Assembly (NCBI RefSeq): GCF_016741875.1
Contig: NZ_JAERRF010000006.1
Location: 124,001 to 188,000 of the forward strand
Reading direction: 5' to 3'
DNA from: Streptomyces coffeae
GTDB taxonomy: Bacteria > Actinomycetota > Actinomycetes > Streptomycetales > Streptomycetaceae
DNA: 64,000 nt
The notes under the pieces are model-generated. The model ran no database searches. It was not told where the DNA came from and worked only from the letters and a program-made list of their open reading frames with translations. The position numbers and the translations under genes were made by a program. This document shows, in pieces, positions 42,687 through 51,613 of the stretch; the first letter of the stretch is position 1; every line of letters starts with the position of its first letter.

Positions 42687-44324
42687 TCAGACGGGGTCGA
42701 GCGCCGTGGTGTGCGGGTCGCCCTCGGAGGCTGTGGCGCTGTCGTTGCCGTACCGCCGGGCCGTGAGCTGGAGGAGCAGCGCCGAGCGCACCTCCGGGCT
42801 GTCCAGCCGCAGATCCACCACCTCCTGCATCCGGCGCATCCGGTGACGGAGCGTGTTCGGGTGGATGTGCAGCCGGGCCGCGGCCGCCTTCGCGTCACCC
42901 ATCTCCTCCAGCCAGGTGTACAGCGTCGGCACATGGCTGGTGTGGTGCTCGCGGTCGTGCTCCAGCAGCGCTCGCAGCGGCCCGATGTCCGCGGTCCGGG
43001 CGCCGGTGGCGGACCGGGCGGTACGGCGGAGGACCACGGTGGCCCACACCTCGTCGTGGACAGCCGCGCCACCGGGGACCAGTCCCGCCGTGAGCAGTCC
43101 GAGGGTGTCATCCGCCTGTTCCCGGGAGTCGGCCAGCCCAGGGACGGTGGTGGCGAGTCCGCCCATGGCCACCAGGGGCGCGGCCGCGTCCCCGGAGGTC
43201 CCGGCGACGTCGCCCAGCCAGTCGGCACGGGCCCCGGACGCGGAGTTCACCGCGTCGGCGTGCACGATGCCGTAGACCACATCGCCGATCACGGCCGCGG
43301 GGGAGCGCAGCCGGGTGCCGGGGAACCGGCACAGCCGCTCCCGTACCGTCAGCCGCTGCCGCTCGGCCTCGTCGGCGTCCTCACTGGGCACCCCCACGGC
43401 GATCACCCGCCAGGGGCCGCTGGTCAGGCCGAGGAGATGCGCCGCGTCCGTGGCCCCTTCCTGCCCGTGCAGCACCTTCGCCACCATGTCCGCCAGGGCC
43501 AGCCGCTGCCGGTCCGCCTCCGCGCGCCGGCGCAGCAGATGCAGGGCGGCCGCGTCCGCGGCGTCGGCGAACGCCGCCGCCCGCTCGGGCTCGACCGGGC
43601 CCGGCACGATCGCCCAGATGGAGCCGAGCACATCGCCTCCCGCGTGCACCGGCACCACCAGCCGCGGCTTGGTGCCCTCGACCACCGCCGGGACGTAGAT
43701 GGGGGTGGTGTCCTGGGCGATCCTGCGGAACACACCGTGCCGCCGGAAGTGCTCGTTGACATCCTCGGGCGCATGGCGGCCCATGATGGTGGCCACCCGC
43801 GCCTCGTCGCTGCGCTCCTGGCGGGTGGAGTACGCCAGCACACGTGAGCTGCGGTCCTCGATGGTCACCGGGGCGTCGATGATCCGGGCGATGGCATCCG
43901 CCACCCCGAACAGATCCCCGGCCTCCGCCACTCCCAGCCCGGCGGCAGACGCGGTCAGCCCCTCGCTGTCGAGCGCCGCGCGCAGCAGCGACAGCACCTG
44001 GACCCAGCCCGCCTCCGCGGAGACCCGCAACAGCGCCACGCCCGCCTCGTCCGCCGCCGCGGCCATCTCCGCGTCCACCGCCACCGGCGCCTTGAGCAGC
44101 AGGGCGGCGGCCGACCGACGGGCACACTGCGCCAGCAGCCGCAGCGCCGCGTCCCGGTCGGTGAGGTTCACCCCGAGCACCACGTCCCCCGTCCGTGGCT
44201 CGAGCTCCCCGTCCGGTTCCGCGATCACCGCGTCGCCGACCGTGACGGACAGCCGCTCAGGGGCGCACATCCCCGACAGCACTGCTGGTCCCACGGCGTC
44301 GAGAAGCCGTTGCAGACTGATCAT
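42687..44324 (-). CDS. PucR-family transcriptional regulator
   Basis: A 545-residue regulator. The N-terminal region matches the PucR-type sensing domain (GDVVLGVNLTDRD...AALLLKAPV), the middle is GAF-like, and the C-terminal 60 residues hold the PucR HTH (LEEMGDAKAAAARLHIHPNTLRHRMRRMQEVVDLRLDSPEVR). Family members control purine, proline or other catabolic genes by sensing metabolites. The start at ATG 44324 (MISLQRLL) is the usual one, although GTG codons lie just upstream. It sits 154 bp upstream of the alanine racemase gene on the same strand, but this does not show that it controls it. Confidence 0.85.
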   Translation of the reverse strand: MISLQRLLDAVGPAVLSGMCAPERLSVTVGDAVIAEPDGELEPRTGDVVLGVNLTDRDAALRLLAQCARRSAAALLLKAPVAVDAEMAAAADEAGVALLRVSAEAGWVQVLSLLRAALDSEGLTASAAGLGVAEAGDLFGVADAIARIIDAPVTIEDRSSRVLAYSTRQERSDEARVATIMGRHAPEDVNEHFRRHGVFRRIAQDTTPIYVPAVVEGTKPRLVVPVHAGGDVLGSIWAIVPGPVEPERAAAFADAADAAALHLLRRRAEADRQRLALADMVAKVLHGQEGATDAAHLLGLTSGPWRVIAVGVPSEDADEAERQRLTVRERLCRFPGTRLRSPAAVIGDVVYGIVHADAVNSASGARADWLGDVAGTSGDAAAPLVAMGGLATTVPGLADSREQADDTLGLLTAGLVPGGAAVHDEVWATVVLRRTARSATGARTADIGPLRALLEHDREHHTSHVPTLYTWLEEMGDAKAAAARLHIHPNTLRHRMRRMQEVVDLRLDSPEVRSALLLQLTARRYGNDSATASEGDPHTTALDPV

Positions 44325-44356
44325 GGCCACCACCCGCTCACCGATTGCCCACCATC

Positions 44357-44381
44357 CTCCCCCACGGCAGCGATGGGGGAG
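44357..44381 (-). terminator. Hairpin downstream of the TPM-like gene
   Basis: An 8-bp stem CTCCCCCA / TGGGGGAG with a 9-base loop lies about 90 bp after the stop of the minus-strand TPM-like gene and before the PucR gene. The sequence supports a terminator. Function is inferred. Confidence 0.45.
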
Positions 44382-44472
44382 CAGTCGCGTCCGGGATAGG
44401 TGTGGGACACGGGGAGCGCGGCACGAGAAGGCGCGCGTGGCGAGGACGGAGCACATCCCCGGCGGACCGGGC

Positions 44473-45807
44473 TCAGCCGCCGTCGCCGAAGCCTCCGCCG
44501 AAACCGCCTCCGAAGTCACCGTCACCGAAGCCGCCGCCGTAGTCGCCGCCGTCACCGAAGCCGCCGTAGTCGCCGGCGTCCCCGAACGCTCCGGCCTCGT
44601 CGTAGCCGGGGCTCAGCGATCCGCCCAGCAGCGTCCCGACCAGCAGCGCGGGCAGCAGCGCCGCCCCGTAACCGCCGAAGTACCCGCCCGCCCAAGGGCC
44701 GTAGGCGGGGCCCGCCTCCCAGTACGGACGGCGTTCGCCGCCGACGGGGACGGTACGCGCGTCCGGGTCGAGGCCCTGCTCGACCCGCGTGGCGTCCGCT
44801 GCGCACGCGGGCACCGACCGCTCGGCGCCGCCGGCCGGGGCCCAGGTGACATCCCGGACCGACGGCCCGTGCCGCGGATCGAAGAAGCACGGCGGCCGCC
44901 GCTCGGGAAGGGGTGTGCCCTCACGGCGGGCGCCCAGCACCGCCAGCGAGAAGTGGCCGTCCTCCAGCGCCTCGGTGACCGCCCGTACGTCCTCGGGGCG
45001 CCGGGCGGTGTCCGACTTCGTCTTGGCCTTCTCGTACGCGTCCAGCGCGCGGCCGTAGTCATCCACCATCTCCGGGGTGGAGGACGGGTCGGACGGGTTG
45101 AAGGCGAGCCCGCTCAGCTTCTCGCCGTACGCGGTGATGTCCTCCTGGACCGCGCCGCGCACCTGCTCCAGCTCGGCCCGCTCACGCTCCCGGCGGCGCT
45201 TGCGGGTGCGCCCCATCGCGAACAGAGCGCTTCCGGCCAGCACCACCAGGATGATCAGCAGCACCAGAGCGGCGCCCATCGACGATCCGGTGGAGTCCGG
45301 GGCGCCCTGATCGCCGTCGGCCGACCGGCCGTGGATGGCCGCGGCCACATCCGCCACAAAGCCGTCCAGAACCTTCGGCAGGTCACCGGGGTGGCGGCGC
45401 AGATTCTGCTCGGCCAGCGCCTGGGATGTGCTGCCCGGCAGCACCGAGGCGTCGGACGCGGCGCCGAAGGAGGAGCCGAGTGCCACCGCGTACACACCGG
45501 GTCGGTCGGTGGCCTCACGCAGCCGCAGGAAGATGCGCTCCCCTCCGTAGGCGCGGTCGTCCGGCAGAACAGCGACGTAGACGGGCACATCCGCCGCGCG
45601 GATACGGTCCGCGAGGGTCCGTGCTTGCTGGGTGCTCAGAGCGTCGGAGGCGCGGGGATCGACATACACAGGGCGGCTGCGCAGCGCCTGGCCGATCTTG
45701 TCCACGTCCGTCTCGGCACGCGCGCTCCCGGCGGCGAACAGGGTCGCCACCAGGGCAACGAGGACGGCCAGCACCAGCGTGGCCCGTCGCCGTGTCTTAC
45801 TGGGCAC
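44473..45807 (-). CDS. Membrane protein with extracytoplasmic N-terminal domain and Gly-rich tail
   Basis: A 444-residue protein. It has a signal-like segment (about residues 8-31, ending ARAE), an exported domain to about residue 165 with TPM-like features (YVDPRASDALS, ADVPVYVAVLP), one membrane segment (about 180-200, ALVLLIILVVLAGSALFAMG), a strongly charged Arg/Glu stretch, and a cytoplasmic part. A second short hydrophobic stretch (AALLPALLVGTLLGG) precedes an extreme Gly/Phe/Asp repeat tail. No enzyme function is recognisable. GTG start. It is probably cotranscribed with the small membrane gene upstream (94 bp gap). Confidence 0.75.
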   Translation of the reverse strand: MPSKTRRRATLVLAVLVALVATLFAAGSARAETDVDKIGQALRSRPVYVDPRASDALSTQQARTLADRIRAADVPVYVAVLPDDRAYGGERIFLRLREATDRPGVYAVALGSSFGAASDASVLPGSTSQALAEQNLRRHPGDLPKVLDGFVADVAAAIHGRSADGDQGAPDSTGSSMGAALVLLIILVVLAGSALFAMGRTRKRRRERERAELEQVRGAVQEDITAYGEKLSGLAFNPSDPSSTPEMVDDYGRALDAYEKAKTKSDTARRPEDVRAVTEALEDGHFSLAVLGARREGTPLPERRPPCFFDPRHGPSVRDVTWAPAGGAERSVPACAADATRVEQGLDPDARTVPVGGERRPYWEAGPAYGPWAGGYFGGYGAALLPALLVGTLLGGSLSPGYDEAGAFGDAGDYGGFGDGGDYGGGFGDGDFGGGFGGGFGDGG

Positions 45808-45901
45808 ACCGGGCTTTTACCCACTCATACGCCTTATCGCACACGTTTCCCTGTTTTGCCGATATGCGCGTGCACACCGGCTATGTCGCCGCCGTCTACC
45901 C

Positions 45902-46306
45902 TCAGCTGCCGTGGATCAAGCTGTCGTAGTCGGCGTTGTCGACCAGGTGGTAGAGGCCGAACGCCCCCGGGAACAGCGCGAGTGCCAGCATGCCGAGCCG
46001 CAGCAGGACCGGGGCCGCGACGGTGACGCTCTCGGTCTGGCCCTTGATGGTGCGCCAGTCGCGGCAGCGCCGGATGTCACCGCCGCAGGCGGCCCAGAAC
46101 CCGAGCCCCGTCACCGTGAACACACCCCCGCCGATCATGGCGAACCCGGCGATGACCGCCAGGAACGTCATCCGTGCGTGGTGATCGCTCACCCCGAGCG
46201 AGCCGATGCCGACGAGGGGTATCGCGGCAAGCCCGTAGAGCACTCCGCGCAGCATCACGTCCCGCAGGCGCAGCAGTGGCTGGTGTATCTCGTCCTCCCC
46301 AGTCAT
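45902..46306 (-). CDS. Small integral membrane protein
   Basis: A 134-residue protein with three to four hydrophobic segments: LRGVLYGLAAIPLVGIGSLGV, MTFLAVIAGFAMIGGGVFTVTGLGFWA and LLRLGMLALALFPGAFGLYHLV. A conserved-looking Cys pair lies in CGGDIRRCRDW between segments. I do not recognise a functional family. It is divergent from the glycosidase gene across 186 bp. Confidence 0.7.
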   Translation of the reverse strand: MTGEDEIHQPLLRLRDVMLRGVLYGLAAIPLVGIGSLGVSDHHARMTFLAVIAGFAMIGGGVFTVTGLGFWAACGGDIRRCRDWRTIKGQTESVTVAAPVLLRLGMLALALFPGAFGLYHLVDNADYDSLIHGS

Positions 46307-46492
46307 GCGCGCACGATATCCCAGCGTGATCCCCGTGCCACGACCGGCGAACCCGGTGGTGGGAAACTGCCCGAGGGGCGCCCCGGCGAGGCCGCCCTAC
46401 GCTGGGGAAGAGGTGCGCGTTCAGCGCGTACCGGGCGCGGACGATACGGATGTCCGGCAGAACCACCTGATGCTCTTCATGAGGCGAAGACC

Positions 46493-48787
46493 ATGGATGG
46501 TGTGCGCAGACGTACGGTGCTCGGGGCGCTCGGCGGCACCGTCGCCGGGGGCGGAGCCCTTGGACGATTCCGGCGCGGTGAGCCCCCGCCCGGCCCTCCG
46601 GACGGTGTGCGGCAGCCGTCGGAGCGCCCCCGCCCGTATGAGCCCCGGGTGCAGGCGCTGCTCGGGCGGATGACGGTGGACGAGAAGCTGGGGCAGTTGC
46701 AGCAGCTGGCCTGGAGCGCCGACACCGGCCCCGGCCGCGGGCAGAACGCGGAGGCGGTGCGGGCGGCGCGCAGGGGCGCGCTCGGGTCGGTGCTCAACCT
46801 CTACGGGGCCAGGAAGACCAACGCGTTGCAGCGGATCGCGGTGGAGGAGTCCCGGCTCGGAATCCCCCTGATCTTCGGGCTCGATGTGATCCATGGTCTG
46901 TGGACCACCTTTCCGATTCCGCTCGCCCAGGCGGCCGGCTTCGATCCCGCGGTGGCCGTGCGGGACGCCGAGGTGTCCGCGCGGGAGGCCCGTTCCAACG
47001 GGGTGCACTGGACCTTCTCCCCGATGATGGACGTCACCCATGAGCCGCGCTGGGGGCGGATCGCCGAGGGCAACGGGGAAGACCCCTATCTGACCGCGGC
47101 GTTGGGGGCGGCCAAGGTCCGCGGTTACCAGGGCGACGACCTTGCCGACAACGACCGGGTGGCGGCCTGCGCCAAGCACCTGGCCGCCTACGGGGGCGCC
47201 GAGGGCGGGCGCGACTACAACAGCGTGGATGTGTCCGAGGCGCGGCTGCGCAATCTCTACCTCGGGCCGTTCGCGGCGGCCGTGGAGGCCGAAGTGGCCA
47301 CCGTGATGGCCGCCTTCAACACCGTCAGCGGCATTCCGGCCCACGCCAACCGGCATCTGCTCACCGACATCCTCAAGGAGCAGTGGCAGTTCGACGGTGT
47401 GGTGGTCAGCGACTACCTCGCCATCCGGGAACTGACCGTCCACGGCTTCGCGGCCGACGGCGCCGACGCGGCCCGGCTGGCGTTCAACGCCGGTGTGGAC
47501 ATGGAGATGGCCAGCACCCTTCTTGCCCGGAACGGCAAACGGCTGCTCAGAAACGGCCGGATCACCATGGCCCGGCTGGACGACGCGGTGGCGCGCATCC
47601 TGCGGCTGAAGTTCCGGCTCGGCCTGTTCCGCCGCCCCTATGTGGATGAGGACGCCGCCATCACCAAACCCACCAAGGCCGCTCGGTCGGCGGCCCGCGA
47701 AACCGCGGCGCGGTCCATGGTGCTGCTCAGAAACCACACGTCGGCCCTCCCTCTGAGCACATCGGCCCGCTCCATCGCGGTGGTCGGCCCGTTCGCCGAC
47801 TCCCCGGACCTCAAGGGATCCTGGGCCGGGCCCTGGGCGGTCACCCCCCGTCCGGTCACGGTGGCCGACGCCGTCAAGGCCGCTGTCCCGAAGGCGAAGG
47901 TGACCCATGTCCGGGGTGTGGACGCCCAGGGCAAGGACACCGACGACATCGTGAAGGCGGTCGCGGCGGCGAGGGCCGCCGAGGTGACGGTCGTGGTCAT
48001 CGGCGAAGGCGCGAAGCTGAGCGGTGAGGCGAGCGTGCGCGGTGACATCAGTCTGCCCGGGAAGCAGGAGGAACTGATCGCGGCCATCGCGGAGTCCGGT
48101 GCGCCGTTTGTGGTGGTGCTGGTCAACGGGCGTCCGCTGACGATCGGCGGCTGGCTGGAGTCGGCCCCCGCCGTCCTGGAGGCGTGGCATCCAGGACTCG
48201 AGGGCGGAAACGCCATCGCGGATGTGCTGTTCGGGAAGGTCAACCCTGGTGGCAAACTGCCGGTGTCCTTTCCGCGCGCGGTCGGCCAGATCCCCGTCTA
48301 CTACAACCACGAGAACACCGGCCGCCCCTACGACCCGCACAACCCCTACACCTCCCGCTATCTGGACCTGCCCGACGGCCCGCAGTTCGCCTTCGGATAC
48401 GGGCTGAGCTACACCACCTTCGACATCGGTGAGCCGAGACTGTCGACGCGCCGGATCGCGGCCGACGCGCTGCGCCAGGGCGACACCGTCGACGTGGCGG
48501 TGACGGTGCGCAACACCGGGCGGCGCACGGGCGATGAGGTCGTCCAGCTGTATCTGCGCGATCCGGTGGCGAGCATCGTGCAACCGGTGCGCAGGCTCTG
48601 CGGTTTCCGCCGGGTCACCCTCGACGCGGGGAGGTCCACCACCGTGCGCTTCCGGCTGAGCGCCGAGGACCTGGGCTTCTGGACCCATGACCGCGACGGC
48701 AACTTCGTGGTGGAGAAGGGCGAGATCCGGCTGTACGCGGGCAACAGCTCGCTGGCCGAGGCGGAACGCACCCTGACCATCACGTAG
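46493..48787 (+). CDS. Tat-exported glycoside hydrolase family 3 beta-glucosidase
   Basis: A 764-residue GH3 enzyme that cleaves terminal beta-linked glucose or related sugars outside the cell. The ATG at 46493 starts a short Tat signal (VRRRTVLGALGG). Residues about 50-330 are the catalytic barrel, with FGLDVIHG, KHLAAYG and the nucleophile Asp307 in VVVSDYLA. The C-terminal alpha/beta sandwich (SMVLLRNH, FADSPDLKGSWAGPW, EGAKLSGEASVRGDISLPGKQ) and the fibronectin III-like domain (GDEVVQLYLRD) follow. The architecture matches BglX-type periplasmic beta-glucosidases. Upstream in-frame codons exist for hundreds of bases but encode non-protein-like text. It has its own promoter in the 186-bp divergent gap. 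Confidence 0.92.
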   Translation: MDGVRRRTVLGALGGTVAGGGALGRFRRGEPPPGPPDGVRQPSERPRPYEPRVQALLGRMTVDEKLGQLQQLAWSADTGPGRGQNAEAVRAARRGALGSVLNLYGARKTNALQRIAVEESRLGIPLIFGLDVIHGLWTTFPIPLAQAAGFDPAVAVRDAEVSAREARSNGVHWTFSPMMDVTHEPRWGRIAEGNGEDPYLTAALGAAKVRGYQGDDLADNDRVAACAKHLAAYGGAEGGRDYNSVDVSEARLRNLYLGPFAAAVEAEVATVMAAFNTVSGIPAHANRHLLTDILKEQWQFDGVVVSDYLAIRELTVHGFAADGADAARLAFNAGVDMEMASTLLARNGKRLLRNGRITMARLDDAVARILRLKFRLGLFRRPYVDEDAAITKPTKAARSAARETAARSMVLLRNHTSALPLSTSARSIAVVGPFADSPDLKGSWAGPWAVTPRPVTVADAVKAAVPKAKVTHVRGVDAQGKDTDDIVKAVAAARAAEVTVVVIGEGAKLSGEASVRGDISLPGKQEELIAAIAESGAPFVVVLVNGRPLTIGGWLESAPAVLEAWHPGLEGGNAIADVLFGKVNPGGKLPVSFPRAVGQIPVYYNHENTGRPYDPHNPYTSRYLDLPDGPQFAFGYGLSYTTFDIGEPRLSTRRIAADALRQGDTVDVAVTVRNTGRRTGDEVVQLYLRDPVASIVQPVRRLCGFRRVTLDAGRSTTVRFRLSAEDLGFWTHDRDGNFVVEKGEIRLYAGNSSLAEAERTLTIT

Positions 48788-48809
48788 CACGCCCTCCCCC
48801 CATCGGACC

Positions 48810-49364
48810 TCATCCGCGCCGAGCGCGCCACTCCGGCGCCAGCACCGACCAGACCTCGATGTCCACGCGTTCTCCCCGGTGCGGATGGCTCTTCCGCAGC
48901 ACTCCGTCGCGCACCATGCCCAGCCGACGGGCGGCTTTGAGGCTCGCCGTATTGCCGGACGCGGCCCGCCACTCCACCCGGTGGATGCCGCGCACCTCGA
49001 CCGCCCAGTCGATGAGCACCCCGATGGCCCGGGTGACCAGCCCGCGTCCGGCAAACGCCTCCTCCAGCCAGCAGCCGACCTCACAGCTGCCGGACTGGGC
49101 GTCGAAGATCCGGAAGAGGACCCCGCCGATGAGCGTCCCGTCGACCCAGATGCCGTAGATCCGTCCACTGTCGGTGGCCGCCTTGTCCGCGTACATCTGG
49201 AGGAAGGCAGTGGCCGACGACAGGTCGGTGGCGCGGTCCGCCAGCGAGATATGCGTCCCCACGTACTCCCGGCAGCGGTCGATGTGGGCGAGGTACTCCT
49301 CGGCGTTCCACGGCTCCAGCGGGCGCAGCTCCGCACCGTCGTCACCCAGCGATATCCCGAACAC
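48810..49364 (-). CDS. GNAT N-acetyltransferase, RimJ/RimL-like
   Basis: A 184-residue acetyltransferase of the RimJ/RimL ribosomal-protein type. It has the pattern ELRPLEPWNAEEYLAHIDRCREYV, GCWLEEAFAGRGLVTRAIGVLIDWA for the acetyl-CoA loop, and HRVEWRAASGNTASLKAARRLGM, the usual end of the fold. GTG start. It is convergent with the glycosidase gene, 22 bp apart. Confidence 0.87.
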   Translation of the reverse strand: MFGISLGDDGAELRPLEPWNAEEYLAHIDRCREYVGTHISLADRATDLSSATAFLQMYADKAATDSGRIYGIWVDGTLIGGVLFRIFDAQSGSCEVGCWLEEAFAGRGLVTRAIGVLIDWAVEVRGIHRVEWRAASGNTASLKAARRLGMVRDGVLRKSHPHRGERVDIEVWSVLAPEWRARRG

Positions 49365-49450
49365 CTTGCTCCTTCACAGGTAGTCGGCCTGGTAGTTGGC
49401 CTGGGCCCAGTCTCCCTGCCGCGAGAGGCGGATCGGTATCCGGGTGGGGG

Positions 49451-50260
49451 TCAGGCGGCCTCGGGCTCCGACGGCCGCCCGGCGGCCGGGCCATGGGTGA
49501 CGCGGATCTTCGACTGGCCGTGCGGCAGCGCCTCCCAGTCGTCCATGAAGCGCGCCTCCAGACCGTGTTTCACGGCGAGGGCGACGAGGGTCTCGGTGCG
49601 GTAGTAGAAGTCCTCGCGCAGCACCTGGTGCTCGGCGCCGTCGGTGCGGTCGAAGGTGAAGTCGAACCAGCCGCCGGGGGCCATCACCCGGCCGACGTTG
49701 GCCAGGCACTCCTCGATGACCGGCAGCGGGGAGTGCGAGAAGACACTGTGCGCGTGGATGACATCGAACCATGCGTCGGGCAGGAACCGCAGGGTGAGGT
49801 CGCGGACCGGGGTCAGATGCGGCAGCCGGTCCTGCAACCCCGACTCCACCAGGGTGTCCTGGGCCGCGGCGAGGATATCGGGCGAGATGTCGATGCCGTA
49901 GTAGTGGCCGGACTCCAGATGCCGGATGAACCGCCAGCCCGCCCGCAGGTTGCCGCATCCGATCTCCAGCATCCGGTGTTCGGGTCGCAGCCCGTGGCCG
50001 ACGAGGTAGTCGAACTGCATCGCGCCCAGGGCGAGCCACCGCTCGCGGCTGGAACTGCCCACCGCGGCATCCGGGTTGGCGCGGGTGTCCGAGCGCATCA
50101 CCGCGCGGTAGTAGGAGATGTGGTCCGGGAAACGATGACGCAGCCAGGCATCCCGGGCGGCACGGGTCAGATAGCGCGGTACCCGGTAGGGGTGGCGCAG
50201 CGCGTAGCTGAGGCGATGGCCGAGCGACGCTCGGTTGACGCTGACGTTCCTGGCGGGCAT
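49451..50260 (-). CDS. Class I SAM-dependent methyltransferase
   Basis: A 269-residue protein with the SAM-binding motif MLEIGCGNLRAGWRFI near residue 97, an acidic YGIDISP after strand 2, and FDVIHAHSVFSH / GGWFDFTFDRT later in the fold. The ATG at 50260 (MPARNVSVNRASLG) is preferred because upstream codons are Pro/Arg/Glu-rich. The N-terminal HPYRVPRYLTRAARDAWLRHRF is basic. Such methyltransferases are often found with glycan or cell-envelope genes. No substrate is predictable. Confidence 0.82.
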   Translation of the reverse strand: MPARNVSVNRASLGHRLSYALRHPYRVPRYLTRAARDAWLRHRFPDHISYYRAVMRSDTRANPDAAVGSSSRERWLALGAMQFDYLVGHGLRPEHRMLEIGCGNLRAGWRFIRHLESGHYYGIDISPDILAAAQDTLVESGLQDRLPHLTPVRDLTLRFLPDAWFDVIHAHSVFSHSPLPVIEECLANVGRVMAPGGWFDFTFDRTDGAEHQVLREDFYYRTETLVALAVKHGLEARFMDDWEALPHGQSKIRVTHGPAAGRPSEPEAA

Positions 50261-50625
50261 GGGCGGCCGGTCCTCTCGTGATGGTGATCTGGTGTCCTGG
50301 GCCTCGGTCGCGGCCTCCGTACCCCGGCGATGGTCCGGGGTCGGTGGACCGGCCACGGTGCGGACGCGGCGCGGTGGACCCCGGTATCAGCCGATCGGCT
50401 GATGGGGGAGGTGCGCCAGGCGCGTGAGGACTGGCCGCGGAGGTTTCGGACGTTCCCTCCCGGCCACCGGCTCCCCGACGAAACCCTCGGGAGCCCGCGC
50501 ACCCCTCCCCGTCACTGCCGCTTCACACCGATGCGCTACGCTCCGGGAGAACGATGGTTCCCCGTGTGGGGCACAAGGCCGGAGAGGCGAGCGATGCGGT
50601 ACACACCCCCCGTGGGGCACCGGCC
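50261..50625. other. 365-bp divergent intergenic region
   Basis: The space between the methyltransferase and LysR genes. It contains an 18-bp perfect palindrome (listed separately) and, close to the LysR start, two similar GTGGGGCAC-centred elements near 50565-50575 and 50611-50620. No gene is supported. Confidence 0.5.
50386..50403. promoter_or_regulatory. 18-bp perfect palindrome, candidate operator
   Basis: ATCAGCCGATCGGCTGAT reads the same on both strands and lies midway between divergent methyltransferase and LysR genes. The size and position suit a dimeric regulator. The cognate protein is unknown. Confidence 0.55.
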
Positions 50626-51522
50626 ATGACCCACCGCGCGGACCTCGTGCCGCTCCGCTCGTTCCTCACCATCTACCGCACGGGCGGAGTGGCGAAGGCC
50701 GCCGACGCCCTGAACCTCTCCCAGCCCGCCGTCTCCCGCCATCTGAAGTCGATCGAGGAGACGGTGGGGCGGCCGCTGTTCGTCCGGGCCGGGCGCGGGA
50801 TCGCCCCCACCGAAGCCGGACACATCCTGGCCGCCGAGGTGGCCGGGCATGTCGACGCGCTGGAGAACGCCGTCGAGGTGTTCCGCTCGGGCGGGGACAG
50901 CGACGCGGGGCCGGTGTTCGTCGGCGGGCCGGGGGACATTCTGGCGGGCCATGTGATGCCACGGCTGACCCCGCTGCTGGCCATGGGGATGACCGTGCAC
51001 TGCCGGATCGGGCTGTCACCGGACCTGGCCACCGCGCTGTTGCGCGATGAGCTCGATGTCGCCGTCATCACCAAGATCGAAGGGGCTCCGACCAAGCAGC
51101 TCTTTCTCAGACACGCCCACGACGAGGAGTTCGTGCTCGTGGGGCGCAGCGGTGAGAAGCCCTATACGCCCCGGTCGGAGCGGCGGTTCGTGGGCTATTC
51201 GCAGGGCATGCCCATGGCTCGTCGCTACTTCCGCTCCTGCTGGGGCATCGCGCCCCCGCAACCGTCGCTGACCGTGGCCGACATGCGCGCGGTGGTGGTG
51301 GCCGTGGCCGCCGGGGCCGGGCTCAGCGTCGTTCCCCGCTATGTGGCGCGGGAGGGCATCGACGCAGGCACCCTGAGTGTGCTGCACACCCCCGAGGAAC
51401 CGGTGATCAACCCGATCTATCTCGCCGCCAGGCGGGGCAAGGAACATCTGCCGACTGTCCGGGCGGTGTTCGCCCAGCTCACCGACGCCCACGAGAACGC
51501 CGTCAGCGCACACAATTCCTGA
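50626..51522 (+). CDS. LysR-family transcriptional regulator
   Basis: A 298-residue LysR regulator. The N-terminal winged HTH (LVPLRSFLTIYRTGGVAKAADALNLSQPAVSRHLKSIEETVGRPLFVRAGRGIAPTEAGHIL) is textbook. The periplasmic-binding-like effector domain follows, with GLSVVPRYVAREGI near the end. It lies 91 bp upstream of the beta-propeller and amidohydrolase genes on the same strand, which makes these its likely targets. Confidence 0.92.
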   Translation: MTHRADLVPLRSFLTIYRTGGVAKAADALNLSQPAVSRHLKSIEETVGRPLFVRAGRGIAPTEAGHILAAEVAGHVDALENAVEVFRSGGDSDAGPVFVGGPGDILAGHVMPRLTPLLAMGMTVHCRIGLSPDLATALLRDELDVAVITKIEGAPTKQLFLRHAHDEEFVLVGRSGEKPYTPRSERRFVGYSQGMPMARRYFRSCWGIAPPQPSLTVADMRAVVVAVAAGAGLSVVPRYVAREGIDAGTLSVLHTPEEPVINPIYLAARRGKEHLPTVRAVFAQLTDAHENAVSAHNS

Positions 51523-51613
51523 TAGGTCGGCGTTCCGATCGTTATGGCTCCTCTCGCGCGGATCGGATTGGCTGAGCGCGGTTCCCTTCCCCACCGCGTC
51601 ACAGAGGAGTTCT

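Noticed and set aside
46421..49345. 974-codon minus-strand frame opposite the glycosidase gene
   Set aside because: The plus strand encodes a complete GH3 enzyme with all motifs. The antisense frame has no protein-like features.
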